The notes: generated by a model from the letters alone, not told the origin. 64,000 bases of DNA from Zygnema circumcarinatum (GCA_037447605.1 CM074804.1:8125187-8189186), one strand, 5' to 3'. Counted from the stretch's first letter, positions 11,918 through 24,885 are shown. Numbers and translations: made by a program.

Positions 11918-13795
11918 TCAGAGGGCCACTGGGCCTAAGGCTTTGAAAGGCTTCCATAGCTTTCCTGCATGCCCAAAGGACTGGCTCTCAGGGTGCAGAA
12001 TCTCTGCCAAGACTTCAACGGACTCCACGAGAGTGGGCCCGGGCCTTGAGAACAGGCGAGCAGCGTCGACCACAGCAGCCTCCACTCCTGCCTTCAGCTC
12101 TCGCAGCACCCCCTTATGAAGCAGATTCGTGACCTCCTTCATGGATTCCTCCAATCCACACCCACATATTGCAAACACTACTGCATCTGGGGCAAGGGCT
12201 CTGACAAAACTCCACGAGACACTACCTTGTGTTTCCGAGGGAGGTGCCTCTCCTGCTCTTCCAGATACTTCCCTGATTGAGGCCGGCTCTCCCTCTAAAG
12301 CAGAAGCTACAGAACTTTCCGAAGGGGGGTTCATGTCGTTTGCAACATCCAACCCTCCCGCTAATCTGACAATCTCAGGGACCCATGCTCCTGCGAGAAA
12401 TAGCGGCTCAGCCCACTGCACACACATCACTCTCCTTTTCGGACGACCCATAGACAGGCCCTTCACTACGTCCATTCTCTGCTTCAAACTGACTATCGCT
12501 CGCTGAGCCTCCTCCTTTGAATGCAATGCGGTTCCTATTTGCTCGATATCTTGCCATACATCGTCCAGTGTTTTTGGATCCAAGTGGACGATGCTGACCG
12601 ACTTCCCCACCCACTCGTGAAGGGCTTGCTCAACTTCTTGATGAGAGACTGCCCCTCCACAGTCTTGAACCTGGGAAAACAAACAAGGACACATAAAAAC
12701 TGACAGAAATTTAGCGCAGCATCTGAAGAGCGATGCTAGAAGCAGACCTTCATTGTCAATCTAATCAATCAATTGCAAAAAGAAAGGAAAGTGGGGATCT
12801 CAAGGGATAATGTGGAGCATAAGAGCATAACACTAACACACCTGTGTAAGAACTACATCCGGTTGAAGCTCTCGAAGCCTGTGAGCATCTGTCCGGTAAG
12901 GCGAGAGCCCCCATTCTACCAACGTTGCTGCACGTGAAGGACCACCGAATGCGGTCTCCCACATTGCAGCTCCTGCTGTGCAGTGCGCTGCATGGACCTC
13001 ATCAGCCGCCATGCCTTCTCCCATGGCGTACTTCGCCTCAGTGCAGACAGGTACATCTTCCGTGCCTTCTGCATCGCACTAAAACAAGGACATGGCGCAT
13101 CACATGAGAGTAAGATTTAGACCATATCCAGAGAAGAGTTTCGCTGCATAAAGAATGAAGAATGATTCACAGATTTCTTCAGATAAGAACAGTAGCCTAT
13201 GGGAAGGTTCGTGTGAATGAAGGTTGACGAGCGTGCGCCTGCAACATTATGCTGACTAGGTAGCTGAGATTATATTGTCCTGAAGAGAGCACTAGGTCGT
13301 CAGATTGTCGTGTAGCATGTTAAAGTGAGTGCTTAAGTGAGTGAGGGACTGAGCATGCAGCCGTCAAATTTGGTAAAAGTCCTCAAACAAACGGAAAGCG
13401 CTTCGTAATCTCCGAGCTCAATATTTCCCATTAAGTAGTCACTCCTGATCAGCTCGAAGCAAAGAGCTACACAAGACTCTTCACAGCATTTTCTCAGCCT
13501 GATCTTTCGTCCTTAAAATGATTAGAAAACAACCAGCACCAAGCATGGACTTTGACATCCAAATGGAATATCAACGCATGCATCATGACTCAAATGGTTG
13601 CAGCCACCTCCAAACCCCTGAATTCCAACCACTAATCTTCCGACGCCAGTCACTGCAAGCGACATCGCACAACACAAAGAAAAAAAAAAAAAAAAATACC
13701 TCATGCGACCTCCCCACGAGAAGGCGCTCCAAATTCAGCACACGAACTGTGTCTGTGGCCGCAGGAAGAAGAGAAAGCACCCGGAGCGACGCCAT
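11918..13795 (-). CDS. BtuF/TroA-like (PF01497-type) solute-binding-fold protein
   Basis: Related to the bacterial periplasmic proteins that bind corrinoids or iron-siderophores for ABC importers. Three exons, 13795-13700, 13078-12842 and 12670-11918, join in phase to about 361 aa. The N-terminus MASLRVLSLLPAATDTVRVL is the family's first strand-helix, followed by LLVGRSHECD and LRELQPDVVLTQVQDCGGAVS, the conserved ligand-cleft segment. The second lobe includes RVMCVQWAEPLFLAGAWVPE and a C-terminal helical lobe. There is no signal peptide, transit peptide or lipobox; the mature fold starts almost at the initiator Met. This suggests a cytosolic protein unlinked to an importer. No ABC permease or ATPase gene lies nearby. 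The fold assignment is strong, but the ligand (cobalamin or other) is only inferred. Confidence 0.88.
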
Positions 13796-14996
13796 GGCTG
13801 CCCACCTCCTCCGCTGCAAGCCCCAGCCTTGGTCAGGAGCAGGGCCTGAACGGCAACTCCAGCTCCAAGCAACTCCCTCTCTATGTCACAGTTCCACAGT
13901 TCTCCGTATCTTTTCGATATATCGTAAATATCGCACGACACAATATATCGATAGTATTGATAATCATATCGCTTGCTTGTCGTGCGGCTCGTGCCCCTTT
14001 TTCCCCTCCCTTTACCACCGACATGACACGTACGGACCAGAAAACGCCACGCTTTTCGTACGTTTGTATGTGCGCGTATTAGTTCGTACTGTACTTTTGT
14101 TCGTCCGTACAGAAAGGATGTGTACGGACACGCCCGGCGGGGAGCCCCGCTGGGAGAGGGGGCTCTCTCCCTCCCTCTCCCGCTCGCTCTCGCGCGCCTC
14201 TCTCCCTCTCCCTCTGCCTCCCTCTCCCGCTTACCTCGGAGGAGCCTAACACGAGGGCGCAGGGCCGCCATGGCCGGATTGGAAGGGAGGATAGTGAAAT
14301 AATGCGGGTATATGCAGGAGAAGAGTTTGTGTGGCGGAGAGGAAGGGCCCGTCGGGGGAGTTATTGGAGAAAGTATGGTAGAGTAATCGGGTGAAAGTGT
14401 GAGGATGGGTAGGATTCGAGCGGAGTGGTGAGGGGTTCAGAGGTGGAGGCTTGCAAGGGAGACAGTTTTTTCGGAAGCGATGTCACTCTTATTGATCGGT
14501 TGTGGTGTGTAGGGAACTGAAGTTGAAGCATTGGTGAAATTAGGGTTAGGGTTATTGAGCTAGGGAATGTCTGGTCTTGGCAGCGAGACTATTTTCAAAG
14601 TGAGAGCCTGGAGCCTCTTAAGAGCTTCTCTCGAGCCGTTTTCTTGATCCTTGCTCCGTATAGCTTGCTCCATTTCTATGCAATGGAGACAGTAGCAAGC
14701 GCATGCGCGGGCATGCAGAAGCTTGCATTGCAAAATTTCAGTTCCTCCTTCTTCTGGTACAGCGAACGGTGAACTGCGTCTGCAATTGTTTCAGAGCTCC
14801 TCCACTTTAGGACGCCATTACGTCACCGCTCGTTGCCTTATGCGCGAACCGCATGACACATGTGACTTGTAGTGAAAGCGATTTTGTACTTAGCATTAAA
14901 GTGTTTCCGACGATTCCTATTCTCTAACTTGTGGAAGCCGGTAGGAGAGCTGGTCAAGCAAGGAATTACAGGGTTCGATCTGTGAAGGAGTCGGCC
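13796..14996. promoter_or_regulatory. Divergent upstream region with GTACGGAC motifs, ATATATCG boxes and telo-box-like element
   Basis: This 1.2-kb segment separates the head-to-head binding-fold (-) and WAC/DDT (+) genes. It holds a cluster of ATATATCG-like boxes (13915-13970), several CGTACGGAC/GTCCGTACAG motifs (about 14030, 14056, 14104 and 14119), a CT-rich tract (14160-14230) and a plant telo-box-like TTAGGGTTAGGGTT at about 14540-14553. The function of these motifs is inferred from position only. Confidence 0.5.
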
Positions 14997-17900
14997 ATGC
15001 CGCTTCTCAAGAAGAAGCTGTTCTCTTTGGCGGGTCCTCCTGAAGACCTCAAGCCCGACGAGCTCGTTTATCAAGTCCGCTTTACTGGAGAAGTGTTCAG
15101 GAACTATGAGTAAGTGCCATAAGCATCCTGCTTTTCAACTTTATTTTTTAATTTATACTTCTATTAATGCATATTGTTGCTTCCTAGTGACTTCAAGCAT
15201 TTTAATGCTTTCGGCGTTGATGCTTTGACCTGCGCTGGCTTTTAGTAATTTTCAATGGATGGGCCTGCTTGAACCGAACCATAGACTCCCCTGCATTCTT
15301 TCGTCACTTATAGAGGTGAACATGATTCAACTCAGTTAATGTCGAGCTGGAGTAGCCTGCTGCCTGCGTCGCAACTCCAAGGGAATCAAGCTACTTGCTC
15401 TCCATCCATCCATTAAGGCTCGCCTTCGAGTTCTATTTGAGCAAAACCTGCAGTCACTAGCCCTCTCTATGGAGGATGGATGATTCTTCTTGACTTTTTT
15501 TCAGTTCTGTCCAAACTTGTTAGGCCAGTTGAGCCATAACGCTGAAAGAAGGGGGGCGAGTTGCTTTGAGGTTACACTTTTTCTTGACAAAGAGTACGGT
15601 ACAGAAGCTGCTTCTCATTCCGTATCGGCCAGAGGGGGACGAGAGGAGAGAGTGATAGAGGCTGGCATGGACTGACGGAGATCTTGAGAGTGGGAAAGAA
15701 TGGAGAAAATCAATTGTGATGGAGAGGGAGAGTGACGGAGGCAAGGGGGGAAACGAGGAGTGGGAAGAGAGAGAGAGGACGGCCCTGTTTCTCACAGGCC
15801 TGCTATTGCTGCATTGCAGGGAGTATTTGGCAAGAATCAATATGTACAGGCGGCGGGTGTGGACATGCAAAGGAACTGGAGAGGGAAATCTCACTTTCGA
15901 GGAAGCGCTTGCATCAGAGCTAAAATGCGACCAGAGACTGCAAACTCTTCCAACTCACTTCATGGCTCCAGTGCTTCACATGGTGCAGTTCAGTGAGTAC
16001 ATAGATCACTGTCTTTGTTTCTCTCTCGCCCCGTATACCTCTCACCTCTCGTACTCCGTCTTCTCTGTGTTTTACACACACATCTCCTACTGGTTTTCAT
16101 TTCTCGGTAAGGCTTAGACGTGGAAGGGGGAACGTCTTAGCGCATGAAAGTGAGTTCTGAGCAAGGCTCGAAACATGGCGGTGTTTATTGGCCCGAAGGA
16201 GACCCGACCCAAAGGAGACAAGCCTGGTTTACTTCAACTGTAGAAATATTTGTCGTTCTTTATTTGCAACCCCTGTCATTGAGACTCTTGACATGAACTT
16301 TCTAAAACCGACATGAACCTTTGCATCTTCACACTTACCAGTAATTGCTAACAGAGGTTACCACAACATTTTGTCATTCCCGCGTGCAATCGGACACTTG
16401 TCAACGCTGCAGTATGGGTTCACTAAAGTATGATGTGTAAAAGATACTTTCTCACCTCAGCACCTTTTGCCTTTCAATGTGTGGATTTCACGTCATTATG
16501 ATCCATCTTATAGTATGCTGTAGTTGGCTATGCTGGACTTCTACTGCGAGATTACATGCCAAGTTGCACATTAGACCTTCCTAAAAAAAAGATGCTTTAT
16601 TTTCGACGTGGGTTCACATGTTGTGACTTTACAACAGCTTTATGTCAACACTTTTGTTCACGGAACTGTTGTTGTTTTGTTCAGGTCGAGACCGGTTGGA
16701 GGATCTCTCAGACTTAGTATACAAAACTTTTAAAGAGTGTTATGTGGAAGGAGAGGAGGTGGGGGCCTGGCGTGAAGGAGACGTGTACAGGTGTAGAGTA
16801 GTGAGAGTATTGATCGATACGAATGGAGAGATGAACGGTCATGTGAATGGGAGGAATGGGGGAGATGGGACTGATTTAGAACCTTCTATACTTGAAAGGA
16901 AGGGTCTGGAAGTAGGCCAGAGCGATGTGTGGAGAGGCGATGAAAACGGTGGGAGTGAACTTGGTCACATGGGAGTGCGAAAGTCGGAGGGAGGGGAGGA
17001 GGAGAGATCAGGCTATGAGTATGTGGGTGCTTTGATGGGCCTTCAAGAAAAAGCTGATAGATTAAGGTATGAAGTTGGTTGGCTCTCTGCAGAAACGGAG
17101 GAAATAATGTTAACAACAATAGAAAACCCTGGTAACTTGATGCGGAGAAGATATCCTCTTACAAAAGGGCAAGTGAAGGCCTTCATTAGAGAATCTGCTG
17201 TGAGTTCAAGGAGGAATGGGGTATGGAAAGTTCATGAACATCTTGCAGAGAGATTTGGGATAAGGCTGAAACCTCCGGAGGGATTTTTGGAGGCTGTGAA
17301 GAAAGTAAAGAAAAAGAAGAAGGAAGAGAAGGCGAAGCAGGAGCAGATTCCGGAAGAGGTGAAGGGGGGGGCGGGGGAGGACGGAGAGGAGAAGGTGGAG
17401 GAGGAGACGGAAGGAGTTACAGCCATGGAAGTGGACGAGGACAAGGAAAGTCGAAAGACGAGGAAGAAAAAGAGACTGGTGAGTGGATGTTTGAATGAAT
17501 TCTTGTCAGAGAGGTAGAGAGAGAGGGGAAGAGAAGAAATTCATGGGGGGAGGAGGGGAGAAAGAGTGAGAGAGATATCGAGGAAGGGGGTATTTTAAAT
17601 TAGTGAGAGTAGAGCCAGCTGAGCCAGCTTTGGGCGGGTTGAATGCAGGCGGATGACATGGTAGAGGGTGATGATCTGAGAAAGAGAACATGGAAGAGGA
17701 GGAAACAAATCAACAAACAAAACGAAAAGACTACTGAACGGCATGAAAGTGTGTGCCCTCTCTCACCCTACTTCAACCTCACCCTTCTCCCCGTTTGTCT
17801 CTCCATCACTCCCCACTCTCCCTCCCCCTCTCTCTTCCCCCTCCTCCTCCCTTCCCCGCTCCCTCTCTTCGTCTTTCTTCCCTCTCTCCCCTCCTCTCGT

Positions 17901-20420
17901 CCCCCCCCCGCCTTCCCNNNNNNNNNNCCCCCCCCCCCCCCCCCCCTCCCCTCTTCTACCTCTCCAGAAACCCCCTTGAAAAAGCCCCGGAAACGGATGA
18001 AATACCCCATTGAAGACACACTGGTCGAGCCCTCTCCCGAGGACCCTCTTTTTCCTGCCCGTCCTCGGCCTTCCAAAGATTTCCTCCTGCCCGCAGAGTG
18101 TGTGGGAGAGCTTCTTGCTGTGTGGGATTTCTGCTGCACCTATGGAAAGGCTCTCCGCCTCTCTCCCTTCTCCTTGGAAGATCTCGAACTCTCCCTGGGG
18201 TATGAGGGGCCTGTGCCCCTATTGGGAGAGATGCACACTGCTCTGCTCAGAGTGGTGATTCTAGGGAATCCGGGACTCTCCGAGCAATACAGGAAGCAGG
18301 GGAGAAAGGCATCAGAGGTGAGGCTACAAACATTTCGCAATTAAAGAATTAGAGCTTTGGAAAAACTTTCGGAGAGTGATCTATAAAAAGGGCCCAAGGA
18401 AAGGGAGGTCTCCTGTCTCTTTCCTCTGTCTCTCATTTCCAACTTTCTAAACTGTTGCAGATTTCAGTGACGACGTGGCAGGAGGATATCTGCGCATGGA
18501 TCGGTGCTTCTAAGCAGGAATCTCTTCTTTCTCACGTCCCTTCTATTAGAAAACGCTATTCCCACCTCCCTGCCGATGTGAAGCTGGCTATTCTTCAAAA
18601 TCTCGTAGATATGGCAGTGGGAACGGAGCCGATTCGAGAGCACATTGATGAATGCGAGGAGACTTTTCAGGAACTTTTAGCACAGAGGAGAGAGGAAGGA
18701 TTAGAGGGAAGGGGAGGGAGATATGGGGAGGGAGAGGGGGAGGGAGAGCATGGGGATCTGGTGGATGAGGAACATTTGAACAGAAATGATGTCGAATGTG
18801 AGGAGAGTGATGAGGGAGTAGAGAGAAACGCATGCAGAGATGGCCAGTCAGCCAGTTGGCAGACGAAGGGGAAGCGCAAAGTCAACTGTTTTCGGAGTCA
18901 ACGCTCTTTTTCTGATTCCCATTTGGTTGAGAACGGAGGGAGGTAAGCATGAGTTGCTTGAAGCAGGGCATGGAGAGAGGTATTGCGTACCACTTGCGCT
19001 GTTTCAAATGATGTGAAGGGTTTCCAAATTTTCATGTTCTTATCGTGTTTTAGAATGGCTCGGTCTTACCGTACTTGGACCTTCTGACGAGAGTGGGAGA
19101 GTGAGAGAGGGAGGGGGAGAGAGGGAGAGAGAGAGTGGGGGGTCGGAGAGAGAGAGGGAGGCAGGGAGAAGAGAGACGGGAGAGGGAGAGGGAAGAGAGA
19201 GAGAGAAGAATGAGAGGAGAGTGGGAAAGGGGAGAGGGCCAAGGGAGCGAAAGTGGGGAGAGACTGAGAGAGAGAGGGAGATATAGAGAGAGCGAGAGAT
19301 AGAGTCCGAGCCTTTCTCTCGGCTGATTTTACCCCTCCCTCCTTGCTGAATGCTGAAGAAGTCTCCTGACAGGTGTTCCTTATGGCCCCCGTTTGTTCTG
19401 CCGATTTTTTTGTCGTGTAGCGAGCGCCCCCGGGAAAGCTTGCGAGTGCGATCCCGCCACCTGTCCATGCAGCAGGCCACCTCGAGCAAGCTGAGGGAGA
19501 CGCGGGAGCAGAGAGAGGAGGACAGGCTGCAGGCAGAGAGGAGCAGGGAGCAGCAGGACCGCATGCAGCAGCAGAAGAGGGTAGGGCCTTGAACCCTCTC
19601 CCTCCCTTCTCGTCTCTCATTTACAGTTGTCCCCTTCCCCTTTTTCCTGGCTCATTTCCCTCCTCGCTCGCTCGTTCTTTTTGCTCGTTCGTTTTGCTCG
19701 TTCTTTTCTTTACATTCCCTTTGCCTCTCTCCGTCGTCTCTCTCCCACCTCACCTTCCCCCTTCCACTCCCTCTCATCCTGCCCGAGCGATGGGGCACAG
19801 AGGGAGTACTTTGCCCGTGAGTGTGAGAAGTGTTCTGTGCGAGTGAGCTCCCTCGGGCGAGACCGAGAGTGCAACCGCTATTGGTTCTTTCCTCGGGAGG
19901 GGCGCCTCTTTGTGGAGGGAGCGGATGCAGCATCTTGGGGTTTCTATGGAGCTGTGGAAGAGGTCAGATTTCATCATTTTTTAAAGCATATGGTTTTTCC
20001 TCTCCTAGAGAAAGTCACTTTCGAGAAGCTTCTAGGAACGTTCCATACCTCCTAATTAACGTTGTTGGGTGGCAGATGAATGACCTGCACGGATCGTTGA
20101 ATCCGAAGGGCATCCGCGAGAGAGACCTAAAAAAGCAGCTGGAAAAGCTGCTGCCTCGTATAAGGTGGGCAGTGGTCGAACGGTTTCTATGTCTTAGTTT
20201 GTTTTGCTTAACGGAGCTCGGGTGTCTCCATGCATGTGTCGCCCTCTTGATATGGTAAAACTTTCGTGGGAGGGATGGCAGTGCTGCTCTCTCTAAGAGG
20301 ACAAAGGAGATGGCTCAAAAGTTGGCTTCAGAGGAGGCGACGTTGAGACGCTCCACTCGAGTGCGAACGGCCCCCCGAATGGCTCCGTTTCTGAATTACG
20401 TGAACAAGTTTGCAGGTTGA
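14997..20420 (+). CDS. WAC/DDT/WHIM-domain chromatin-remodelling partner of ISWI
   Basis: Non-catalytic partner of ISWI-class remodelling ATPases, nuclear. Ten exons (14997-15109, 15820-15992, 16685-17478, 17649-17748, 17968-18317, 18461-18942, 19421-19580, 19801-19962, 20076-20164, 20282-20420) keep phase throughout and give about 853 aa. Domains run in order. The WAC/Acf1 N-terminus begins MPLLKKKLFSLAG and continues with YRRRVWTCKGTG and NLTFEEAL. A basic Lys-rich linker follows. The DDT domain spans the exon at 17968-18317 (LLPAECVGELLAVWDFC). A WHIM1-like helix contains LPADVKLAILQNLVDM. The WHIM2 motif reads SLGRDRECNRYWFF and WGFYGAVEE, then NDLHGSLNPKGIRERDL. The C-terminus LRRSTRVRTAPRMAPFL is typical of the plant DDT family rather than animal BAZ proteins; no PHD or bromodomain is seen. 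A 10-base assembly gap lies within the fourth intron. Confidence 0.93.
17918..17927. other. Assembly gap (10 N) in poly-C context
   Basis: Ten Ns are flanked by C homopolymer inside the intron at 17749-17967 of the WAC/DDT gene. The true length is probably unknown, but the neighbouring exons are unaffected. Confidence 0.95.
19085..19310. repeat. GA-rich low-complexity tract in intron
   Basis: Purine-rich (GAGAGG)n-like sequence in the intron 18943-19420 of the WAC/DDT gene. It generates spurious Arg/Glu-rich and Ser/Leu-rich frames. Confidence 0.8.
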
Positions 20421-21245
20421 AGGACCTCTAAATAAGTTTAGCATCTGTAGTGGAGTGCCCTTCTTTAGCTGACATTCATTAGTTTATTCATGTGTAAATA
20501 TTGCGGTTCTAGGAGAGGAAGGTTCCAAGTCCCTCGCCTTTTTGTTCACTAGGCTTCAGGGTCTAGGGTGTTGACTCTCTCTGTCTAGGGTGTCGGCCCT
20601 CATATCGGAGTAAACGACGGTTTAAAAAATAAGGAGCGATGGCACAGCGTGAGATGGGCCCAAGTCATTCATTCATTCATACGCCGCCGATGTCTGGCTT
20701 GATGCCATGCCATGCCATGCCTTGCCTTGCGGGCGATGCGGGTTCACATCCACATGGCACGTCTTTCAGTCGTGAGGCGTGCTGCTAGCCATAGCGAGAA
20801 AGGGAGAGGGTGAGGAGAGAGGGAGAAGGAGAATGGAACAGGGAGAGGGAGAGGACCGTTGAAATTCAACCTGCCGCCGAGCTGACGTGGCTAGAATCCA
20901 CCAAGTGGCAGAAACGGACGTGGCGGCATCGAATTGGAGGGCCCGTCCCGGATTCTGGGCCTCAAACGGCCAAAAGTCGTCCTCTGTACGGACACACGCA
21001 AGGTCAGTGAGACCGTACACCTGTAGGAACTTTTATGGCATGTGTCATGTACCGATTGGTGGAAGTCTTTGATATGTCACATTCCGTACTGGCAGGTTTT
21101 TGTACAGTACAGTACTGTACTGTAAGGAGTCCCAGCACATGTACGGATTCTCGCTGTGCACAGTTCCGTAAATGGCGAAATTCACGGAACTGCGTTGAAG
21201 CTGAGGGCTCTCGACGTGGGCTGCCCTTGCGCCCTCGCACGTGCG
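20421..21245. promoter_or_regulatory. Spacer upstream of COQ9 with GTACGGAC motifs and a 22-bp palindrome
   Basis: Contains a run of ATGCC/TTGCC repeats (20700-20728), GTACGGAC near 20986, further CCGTAC motifs, and a perfect 22-bp palindrome built from TACAGTAC/GTACTGTA at 21103-21124, followed by GTACGGATT near 21139. The position just ahead of the COQ9 start suggests promoter elements, which is inference. Confidence 0.45.
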
Positions 21246-23705
21246 ATGGCGGCTCGCGCAGGACGCCACGTGGTAGCCGCTGGAGCTCTGCTGCGGCACC
21301 ATGGCTGCCACCCTCCAAGCGTCTGCTCAGGGCGGCTGCACCCTTCGCCCGCCATGGCTGACAGGGCATCTCCTGATAGTTCCTCCTCAGAGCCTTACCG
21401 CGTGCTACGTGGCAGCTTGTGGGTACTCAGGAGGTCCTGGGCGTGCACATCATCATCGGCAGGTCCAAGCTCAGCTGCTGAAGGTAAGGGTCCAGTGCAC
21501 TATCAAACGTGTTTATATGCTAGTTATGTGTAACACTTCGATCACACTGGTATACCCCTATGTTGTTTAGGGTTAGGGTTGACCTTTCTGAGAAAACCTT
21601 GAAACTGGTTTCAGTTCGCCTCTTACCGGATGGCTCTCACTTTTTGAGGCAGGAGTGAGAGTGAGGGGGGGGAGTTGAAGGAGGGGAAAAGGGAGGAGGG
21701 AGCATGGAAGGGGAATGCGAGGGAGGAGAAGAGTGGGGCAGGGACTGCGGGAGGGAGGGAGAAGGGGAGGGGAGAGAGGGAGCTTCCCATTACGCTAAGT
21801 AACTGGTACTCTAGGCTGAAGTGTAAGCGTCCCATCGTACACCAAACTCACGATAGTGTTGAGCATGTTTTGACAGTATAGAGTCTCTTTTTTGTGAGGA
21901 TGGCTCAGGGTTGAACAGTGAGAAGGAGGTGGAGCCCGAAGCAGTGGACGTGCACACCAAAATTTTGGAAGGCGCTCTGTGCCACGTGGTAGGCTTTTGC
22001 TGCCTCACCTCATTGTCCTAGTCCTAACCCTAACCTTACCCAACCCCAATCTCAATTCTAATCCTAACCCTAACCTTAACCTTAACCCTAACACTACCTC
22101 ATTCCTAACCCGAACTATCACCCTGACCCTACCTTATCCTAATTCCCATCCCAAGACTAACTTCAATCGTAGCCCTAGCCATAGCCTTAGCTCTAACCCA
22201 TTCTTCATTCTTCCTATAGCCTTCCCCGTATTTCGGTGCCAATCGTAATTCTATCCTTTGTTCCTAATCTCAACGTTAACCCTTATTCTACTAACCCTAT
22301 TTCATCCCTATTCCTCTTCTTCTGTGGCATTTTTGAGAAAAATGCTTCGGAAGTTCATTCATGCATTCATTTTCCCACATTCTTCCTGAACCAGCAAGTC
22401 TTGTTGATCTCAATGATGGGGGCTCAGAATCGTCTTGGATGGAGTGAGGCAGCTTTGGCTGAGGCAGCGCAGGAAGAGGGTCTCTCACCAGCAGTGATTG
22501 GACTGTTTCCAAGAAAAGAAGCAGAGCTGGTAGAGGTAAAGTTAAACTGCACTACCCTAGTCGAAGAGGGGGTAGATACAGGGAAGGAGAAGGGAAATAA
22601 GGGATGATATCTCAATTTCTAGCTGCTGCTAGGCATCCTCTGCTGCACGAGCTCAAACCCTAAGTTCTCCATACTCCAACACTCCCAACGTTGACGTGGA
22701 GAACTAGTGGGCTCTCTGCAACAGTACTTTATGGCGGAATCTGCGAAGAAAGTGAAGGAAGATTTGGACAAGAAAGCGGAAGAGTGGAAGTTTCTTCCCT
22801 CTCGGCAACGAATGCTTGCAGCGATTAAGGAGAGACTAGAACTTCAGGGCCCCTACGTCTCCAGTTGGCCTCAGGCACTAAGTATTCAGGTAATTCTCAT
22901 ACCTTCTAAACTTCATTTTTAGCAGAAAAACTATTGGCAGACGGAGCTCATATGAGCTTATATGTTCCAGCTGCTTGGAATCCTAAACTTTCTTATATGG
23001 GTATGTCACCCTGCACTCTGTATGCAGGCTTACCCAAACAACGTAGCGGTAAGTTTGAGGCAGAGGTGGGAGCTCATGGATGTGCTGTGGGGGGCTGTTG
23101 ACGATAAGTCAACAGAACTTGAACGGCATGGAAAGAGGCTATTATTAGCGGGAGTGTATTCAGCTGCGGAGATTTACATGTTAACGGATTTTTCACCAGG
23201 TAAGCAAGCAAAGGGGAAGCTATGGATTGAGCCGCGAACTTCATTTTCGCAGGTTCTGTTTGAATGTGCATCCGAATGTATGTGTGTGAGGACTGTTGAT
23301 GGCCTCATGCTGTAATTCGGGGATTCATGTGGTATAGGGTTTGAGGACACGTGGCGATTTGTGGAGCGGCAAGTGGACAGTGTGTTGGAGCTGAAGAAGA
23401 GTGTCAATGAGGTGAGGGAGAAGTGAACCTTTCGTTGCACTCCTTTAAAGTCAGCTTTACTTTAACGCTTATTGGTGCTTTGAGGGCTTCATTTTTTAAA
23501 CCTGTTCTGTACCACTTTACCACCACTCTGAGAGGTGCGCAAAGGCATGCTTCTCCTCCTCCTCCTCCTCACTCTTAAAATTATTTGCTTTTACTCTTTT
23601 TTTCCCGGGCAGGTTTCACATCTCGCGCAGGCAGTAGGAGCAGGTCTGGCCAGAACAGTGAACAATCTTTTCAAGGGGCAGCTGCCAAAGGGACCCTTTC
23701 CTTGA
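21246..23705 (+). CDS. COQ9: COQ9, ubiquinone biosynthesis protein
   Basis: Mitochondrial lipid-binding protein needed by the ubiquinone (coenzyme Q) synthesis complex; it presents intermediates to COQ7. Seven exons (21246-21483, 21909-21988, 22428-22535, 22725-22889, 23028-23199, 23338-23411, 23613-23705) join in phase to about 309 aa. The first roughly 75 residues are rich in Arg, Ala and Ser and lack acidic clusters at the start (MAARAGRHVVAAGALLRHHG), fitting a mitochondrial presequence. The family signatures follow: ILEGALCHV, LGWSEAALAEAAQEEG, VIGLFPRKEAELVEYF, then RWELMDVLWGAVDDKSTEL, RLLLAGVYSAAEIYMLTDFS and DTWRFVERQVDSV. Length is normal for the family. The frame that joins correctly to exon 2 fixes the start. 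Intron 2 contains degenerate telomere-like repeats. Confidence 0.95.
22018..22340. repeat. Degenerate telomere-like (CCCTAA) tract in COQ9 intron
   Basis: The second COQ9 intron carries many CCTAACCCTAACC-like units with extensive decay. The repeat is on the same strand as in the NB-ARC gene intron, and it is fully intronic. Confidence 0.8.
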
Positions 23706-24885
23706 TCAAAAGGAAAGGCAAGGGTGCGGTAAAGTTAACCTCAAGCGCCACGTGGAGCTCTCCTATTCGTCTGCTCTCTCCCATTGGGAGTGAAAACCCT
23801 CTCTCATTTTTACCTCCCCCAACTGTGTACAGCTGCTGACTCTCTGAAACTTCTGAAACGTTTGCTCCACAAAATAATGGCAGTGCTTTTTTTTTTTTTT
23901 AATGTGAATGCAGAATAGTTTCGGAGGTTTGTGCAAGGTACCGTTACCGAGTTATGAATTGTTCGCTGTACAGTAGTGAATCTCTCCTCTCGCTGCTCTC
24001 TCCGTTTCTCTCCCTCTTCACTCTTTCCCCACTCCCAGACGACGTTTCGAGGGATTTTCCACTTTTTTGTAGGGAATGCAGGCGAATGGATTGAACAGTA
24101 ACTAAAAACTGAAAGAAGTCCGCCAAAGAAAATGTGTGGACTGTTTATGGGACTCCGAAATAGGTTTTTTAAGTTTTGAGGTTTTTGATTTCTGAGGCTT
24201 CCAGTCCTACTTGCTGACGCTGAGCTGATTCAGCAGCAACAAACTAAAAACCCTTAGAAACATGAAAAAAATCAGAACAAGTACACAGCATGAACATTAC
24301 TGCAAAAAGAAATATAAATGCGAGAATTCAATGTGATGTACTCCTTCCATTCAGGAATCATTAGCTGCAAATGCAGCAATGTACCCACAATACAGCACCC
24401 TAATTCCTAAACTCAGTTCATCTTACTACCCACTAAACGACCGGTAAGTTTCGACCCTTTCGTTTGAGAAAGGGTGCCACAAGCACAGTCCCGTCCTGTT
24501 CCCTTCCGGTCTGTTTACCGTTAAAAATGTGACCACAACATGATCCTGAACTGCATAGTGAAAAATGACTCAGTTTATTGGAACTGAACTAAACGGTAAC
24601 TGCAATCGTAACCGTCACAGTATACATAGAGCCAACAGTACAATACGGACATGTTCAGAGTCGCCCCTACTCCCAACCTCTCTCCGCCTTAGGATCCGTC
24701 CTGAACAAGTTTATAAGAAAGGACGGTAGGGATTGTGGAATATTACCTCCATATCTCTCTCCCTCTCTCTCACACACACACTGACCTTCCTGAGAAAGCC
24801 CTTCACCGTAGCCTCTACTCACTCTCTTTCTGTGAATGCCAAGCTAGAAAGCTTAAAATGGCTTCTCTGAGCCTCCTCTCCCTTC
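23706..24885. other. Convergent intergenic region
   Basis: Lies between the 3' ends of COQ9 (+) and the root-cap-like gene (-). It contains a short poly-T (23887-23900) and AT-rich sequence. I see no exon, tRNA or other feature. Confidence 0.5.

Noticed and set aside
21004..21369. 121-codon minus-strand frame opposite the COQ9 start
   Set aside because: It overlaps the COQ9 presequence exon in antisense and has no recognisable features.
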